Shown here one piece after another: positions 61,300-64,000 of a DNA stretch of 64,000 bases. Under the pieces are notes generated by a model that was not told the DNA's origin, searched no databases, and worked only from the letters and a program-made list of their open reading frames with translations. A program made the translations under genes and the position numbers. Source of the DNA: Lysinibacillus xylanilyticus (lineage in GTDB: Bacteria > Bacillota > Bacilli > Bacillales_A > Planococcaceae); the NCBI RefSeq assembly GCF_001708185.1, contig NZ_MDDN01000002.1, positions 434,001 to 498,000 on the forward strand. Reading direction: 5' to 3'. Every line of letters begins with the position of its first letter. Within the stretch, counting starts at the first letter, position 1.

Positions 61300-61560
61300 T
61301 CAACCCTTTAATTTTTTCAATTCTTCTTCTAGTTGCTCTATTTGTTCTTTTAATAGTAAATAATCATGAACGGTATTTACTGCTGTCAGAACGGCAAGCT
61401 TTGTGCTATCAAGTGAGGGATTATGTACATTCATTTCGCGCATACGGTCATCAACAATCGAAGCGACAAGTCGCATATGTCCAATGGATTCAGAACCGAC
61501 CATTTTATATGTATGACCATAAATTTCCACAGAAATTTTATTCTTTTCTTGATTTTCCAT
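61300..61560 (-). CDS. zapA: Cell division protein ZapA
   Basis: 86 residues from the ATG at 61560, with AAAGGAGGGTGCGACT upstream; a longer frame to 61620 is unlikely. [20 protein letters not shown], an [20 protein letters not shown] helix and a coiled coil ([16 protein letters not shown]) match ZapA, which bundles FtsZ at the division site. Confidence 0.9.
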   Translation of the reverse strand: MENQEKNKISVEIYGHTYKMVGSESIGHMRLVASIVDDRMREMNVHNPSLDSTKLAVLTAVNTVHDYLLLKEQIEQLEEELKKLKG

Positions 61561-61694
61561 AGTCGCACCCTCCTTTAAAGTCTTTGTGCACACAATTTTT
61601 TTGATTGTGAGCAGTATCACACAAAAAAGCTATTTATTATCATACCATGAAAGGTATAAAATTGTGAACAATGAGGACAGAAAGGAACGATTAA

Positions 61695-62621
61695 ATGTCA
61701 AATATTGTACTTTTATTATCAGCAAATTTACAAAAAGAGGTGATGTCTTTCTATGCAAACAATTTCGTGGAACGTAAAGCACCTGGTGTAATCTTTGCCG
61801 CAAAGCTCCCAGATACCGCAATTACGATGTATAAATCAGGTAAATTAATGTTCCAAGGGGGAGGGGCTGAGCGTGAAGCTGCACGTTGGGGAAACATCGA
61901 AATAACAAATACACAGAAATCATCCGCAATCGGAGCAAAGGGTGATGTTCTGCCAGATGGCTTTGCTTCGATGTCGGTGTTAGGCTCAGATGAAACTGGT
62001 ACTGGTGATTATTTTGGTCCAATTACAGTTGCCGCAGTATATGTGCCTGCATCAAAAATTGAGCTAGTAAACGAACTAGGTGTCAAGGACTCAAAAATGT
62101 TAACTGATGATTATATGCGTAAAATAGCTCCCGATTTGCGTGCCGCTTGTGTTCACAGTGTGCTAGTACTACGCAATGAAAAATATAACGAATTACAATC
62201 CCGAGGCTACTCTCAAGGTAAAATGAAGGCTATGATGCACAATAAGGCACTTAAAAATGCACTGTCAAAAATGGCACCCGAAAAACCTGAACATATTCTG
62301 ATCGATCAGTTTGCTGAACGTGGTGTCTATTACAATTACTTAAAAAATGAGCGAGAAATTGTTCGAGATGATGTTCTATTTTCTACGAAAGCTGAACAAT
62401 TACATGTTTCAGTAGCAACCGCATCGATATTAGCTCGTGCGGCATTTTTAAAAGAAATGGACCGACTAAGTGAGGTTGCCGGTATTGAGTTATTGAAGGG
62501 AGCTTCAGCAAAGGTAGATGCATTAGCAGCACGTATTTGGCGTGGGCAAGGTGAAGAATTTTTACGATCTGTTACGAAATGGCATTTTGCTAATACAGAA
62601 AAAGCGAGGAAAATGAAATAA
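61695..62621 (+). CDS. rnhC: Ribonuclease HIII
   Basis: 308 residues. The N-terminal TBP-like domain (SANLQKEVMSFYANNF, TAITMYKSGKLMFQGGGAER) precedes the RNase HII-type core: SDETGTGDYFGPITVAAVY, VKDSKMLTDD, DQFAERGVYYNYL and HVSVATASILARAAFL. It removes RNA from DNA-RNA hybrids. Divergent from zapA. Confidence 0.95.
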   Translation: MSNIVLLLSANLQKEVMSFYANNFVERKAPGVIFAAKLPDTAITMYKSGKLMFQGGGAEREAARWGNIEITNTQKSSAIGAKGDVLPDGFASMSVLGSDETGTGDYFGPITVAAVYVPASKIELVNELGVKDSKMLTDDYMRKIAPDLRAACVHSVLVLRNEKYNELQSRGYSQGKMKAMMHNKALKNALSKMAPEKPEHILIDQFAERGVYYNYLKNEREIVRDDVLFSTKAEQLHVSVATASILARAAFLKEMDRLSEVAGIELLKGASAKVDALAARIWRGQGEEFLRSVTKWHFANTEKARKMK

Positions 62622-62713
62622 AAAAAATTTAAAGTTTTCTTTTATTCTCCACTGATTATTTGTCTTACTTTTACGAGCAGTTAATTTGAGATAAATCTGA
62701 TCTTATATAAAAA

Positions 62714-62779
62714 AATTTCGCTATACTCCAGCTGATTACAAGTTTATACGACTTGCCCTCGACTGTAGTTAGCGAAATT
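62714..62779. terminator. Terminator of the chemoreceptor gene
   Basis: AATTTCGCTA (62714-62723) pairs with TAGCGAAATT (62770-62779). Leftward it is followed by a T-run; a long loop of 46 bases holds TATACTCCAGC. Confidence 0.6.
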
Positions 62780-62828
62780 CTTTGTATCAAAAATTTATTA
62801 TGATCATTTTTGAAGTCTTTGTTCTAGC

Positions 62829-64000
62829 TTAATATTTAAACTGTTGAATCGTCCGTTGAAGATTTTCAGACATGTCAGCAAGCGCTTCAGCTGATGCTGC
62901 AATTTCTTCCATAGATGCAAGCTGTTCCTCTGTTGCAGCGGAAATATTTTGTGCACTTGCTGTATTTTCATTTGTTTGCTCAAGCACCGTTTCAATCCCC
63001 ATTGCTACTTGCTTGGCATGTTGAGAAATGACTTTAGATGCCTCCGAAATTTGTCCTATTTCATAGGTTACACTTTGTACATTCGTACGAATCTCTTCAA
63101 ACGACTTTCCTGCCATATTTGTTACATCAATACCCTTCACGACCTCAGCTGAACCTGCAGCCATTGATTCAACAGCCAGTTCTGTATCTGCTTGAATCCT
63201 TGAAATAATTTCCTTAATTTGTAGTGTAGACTGTGCAGATTGTTCAGCTAGCTTTCGCACTTCGTCAGCGACTACTGCAAAGCCTTTACCTTGCTCACCC
63301 GCACGGGCAGCTTCAATTGCTGCGTTTAAAGCTAATAAGTTAGTTTGTTCAGCAATTTGAGTGATGGCCTCCACAATGTCTTCAATTTCGTGAGAACGCT
63401 TGTCTAATGTTTGCACTGTCTTTTCAAGGGTTAGTACAGTATTTTGAATCATAGTCATTTGTTGAACGGCCGTTTGAATAGTCTCATCACCACTCAAAAC
63501 AGCATCCATAGCTTTATTTGACATCTCATTAACAGCATCTGCTTTTACCGAAATACGCTGAATGGATGATGACATTTCTAGTACAGAACTGTTACTGTCA
63601 TTAATAGTTTCTGCTTGTATATCAACCGTCTCGGCAAATGTTTGAATGGAATCAACGATTTGCGATGTAGCTCGTTTATTTTCTGTAGTACTTGCAGTCA
63701 GTTGCTCCGATGATGCAGCCAACTGATTGGATTCCTCACCAATGTTACCAACTACTTCACGTAAGGATTGAATCATTTTATTGAATATATTCGCCAACTT
63801 ACCTATCTCATCTTGTGTTTTAACTTCGATGAGATTGCGCAAATCACCATTCCCTACCTGCTCAGCTACTGTAGACAGCTCATTTAGAGGTCGAATGATT
63901 GTTCTAATAATGACAGCACCAATGATTCCAAATATGATAAGAGCTATGACAATAACCGTTATTGTGTTTATTAATATTGGTTTTGTGACAGTTGCTACAT
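62829..64000 (-). CDS. Methyl-accepting chemotaxis protein, 5' part missing
   Basis: The visible 390 residues contain the end of the sensing region with a membrane helix ([20 protein letters not shown]), a HAMP domain ([16 protein letters not shown]) and the full signalling domain ([39 protein letters not shown]). It ends in FKY. The periplasmic sensor lies beyond the right edge, so the stimulus cannot be named. Confidence 0.9.
   Translation of the reverse strand, partial: VATVTKPILINTITVIVIALIIFGIIGAVIIRTIIRPLNELSTVAEQVGNGDLRNLIEVKTQDEIGKLANIFNKMIQSLREVVGNIGEESNQLAASSEQLTASTTENKRATSQIVDSIQTFAETVDIQAETINDSNSSVLEMSSSIQRISVKADAVNEMSNKAMDAVLSGDETIQTAVQQMTMIQNTVLTLEKTVQTLDKRSHEIEDIVEAITQIAEQTNLLALNAAIEAARAGEQGKGFAVVADEVRKLAEQSAQSTLQIKEIISRIQADTELAVESMAAGSAEVVKGIDVTNMAGKSFEEIRTNVQSVTYEIGQISEASKVISQHAKQVAMGIETVLEQTNENTASAQNISAATEEQLASMEEIAASAEALADMSENLQRTIQQFKY

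Overview
The window reads as chromosome of a low-GC, spore-forming member of the Bacillales, most like Lysinibacillus. The gene order trxA, uvrC, lysC, yslB, sdhCAB, thioesterase, gerE, marR, racE, rph, ysnA, ysnB matches the Bacillus subtilis trxA-ysnB region. The block etfA/etfB/enoyl-CoA hydratase/fadR/lcfA followed by yshE-like, mutS2, polX, cvpA, zapA and rnhC matches the lcfA-rnhC region. A gerE homologue, a lysine riboswitch and a T-box leader support this. The genus is inferred from overall resemblance, not proven.

Positions 1 to about 29,190 are most of a PBSX-like myovirus prophage lying beside a tRNA-Arg(TCT) gene. Rightward on the + strand are repressor, ImmA-type protease and integrase. 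Almost everything else runs leftward: Cro-like regulator, Rha/KilAC antirepressor, a second operator-linked regulator, Gam-like, ERF annealase, DnaD-type replication protein with an internal iteron cluster, SSB, a frameshifted recU, an ArpU-like late regulator, an accessory block of membrane-associated genes, then terminases, portal, MuF-type head protein, scaffold, capsid, connectors, tail sheath, tail tube and the tail chaperone with its -1 frameshift site. The tape-measure gene, baseplate, lysis genes and distal att site are not in the window. Where the tape-measure gene would be expected there are two leftward terminators and a second small switch (divergent XRE regulators plus a Bro-N antirepressor).

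Positions 29,190-43,400 hold the tRNA gene, a decayed dehydrogenase remnant, unknown and DUF genes, SelO, the rph-ysnA-ysnB nucleotide genes, racE, gerE, the succinate dehydrogenase operon and a soluble chemoreceptor-like protein. Positions 43,490-49,740 hold lysC under an L-box riboswitch, uvrC, trxA and a T-box-controlled amino-acid permease. Positions 49,950-55,330 form a fatty-acid degradation block with FadR-like boxes. A minisatellite of about 21 units follows, then DNA repair and division genes, and a chemoreceptor cut by the right edge.

The most interesting observations are: a MuF head protein fused to a JAMM-metalloprotease-like domain and followed at once by a small acidic gene and a terminator; a two-gene module (cytosolic protein plus four-helix membrane protein) with RexAB-like architecture; rightward short-RNA and small-peptide candidates inside the early region; the second switch inside the tail operon; and a LysC whose usual aspartokinase motifs are altered although its riboswitch is intact.
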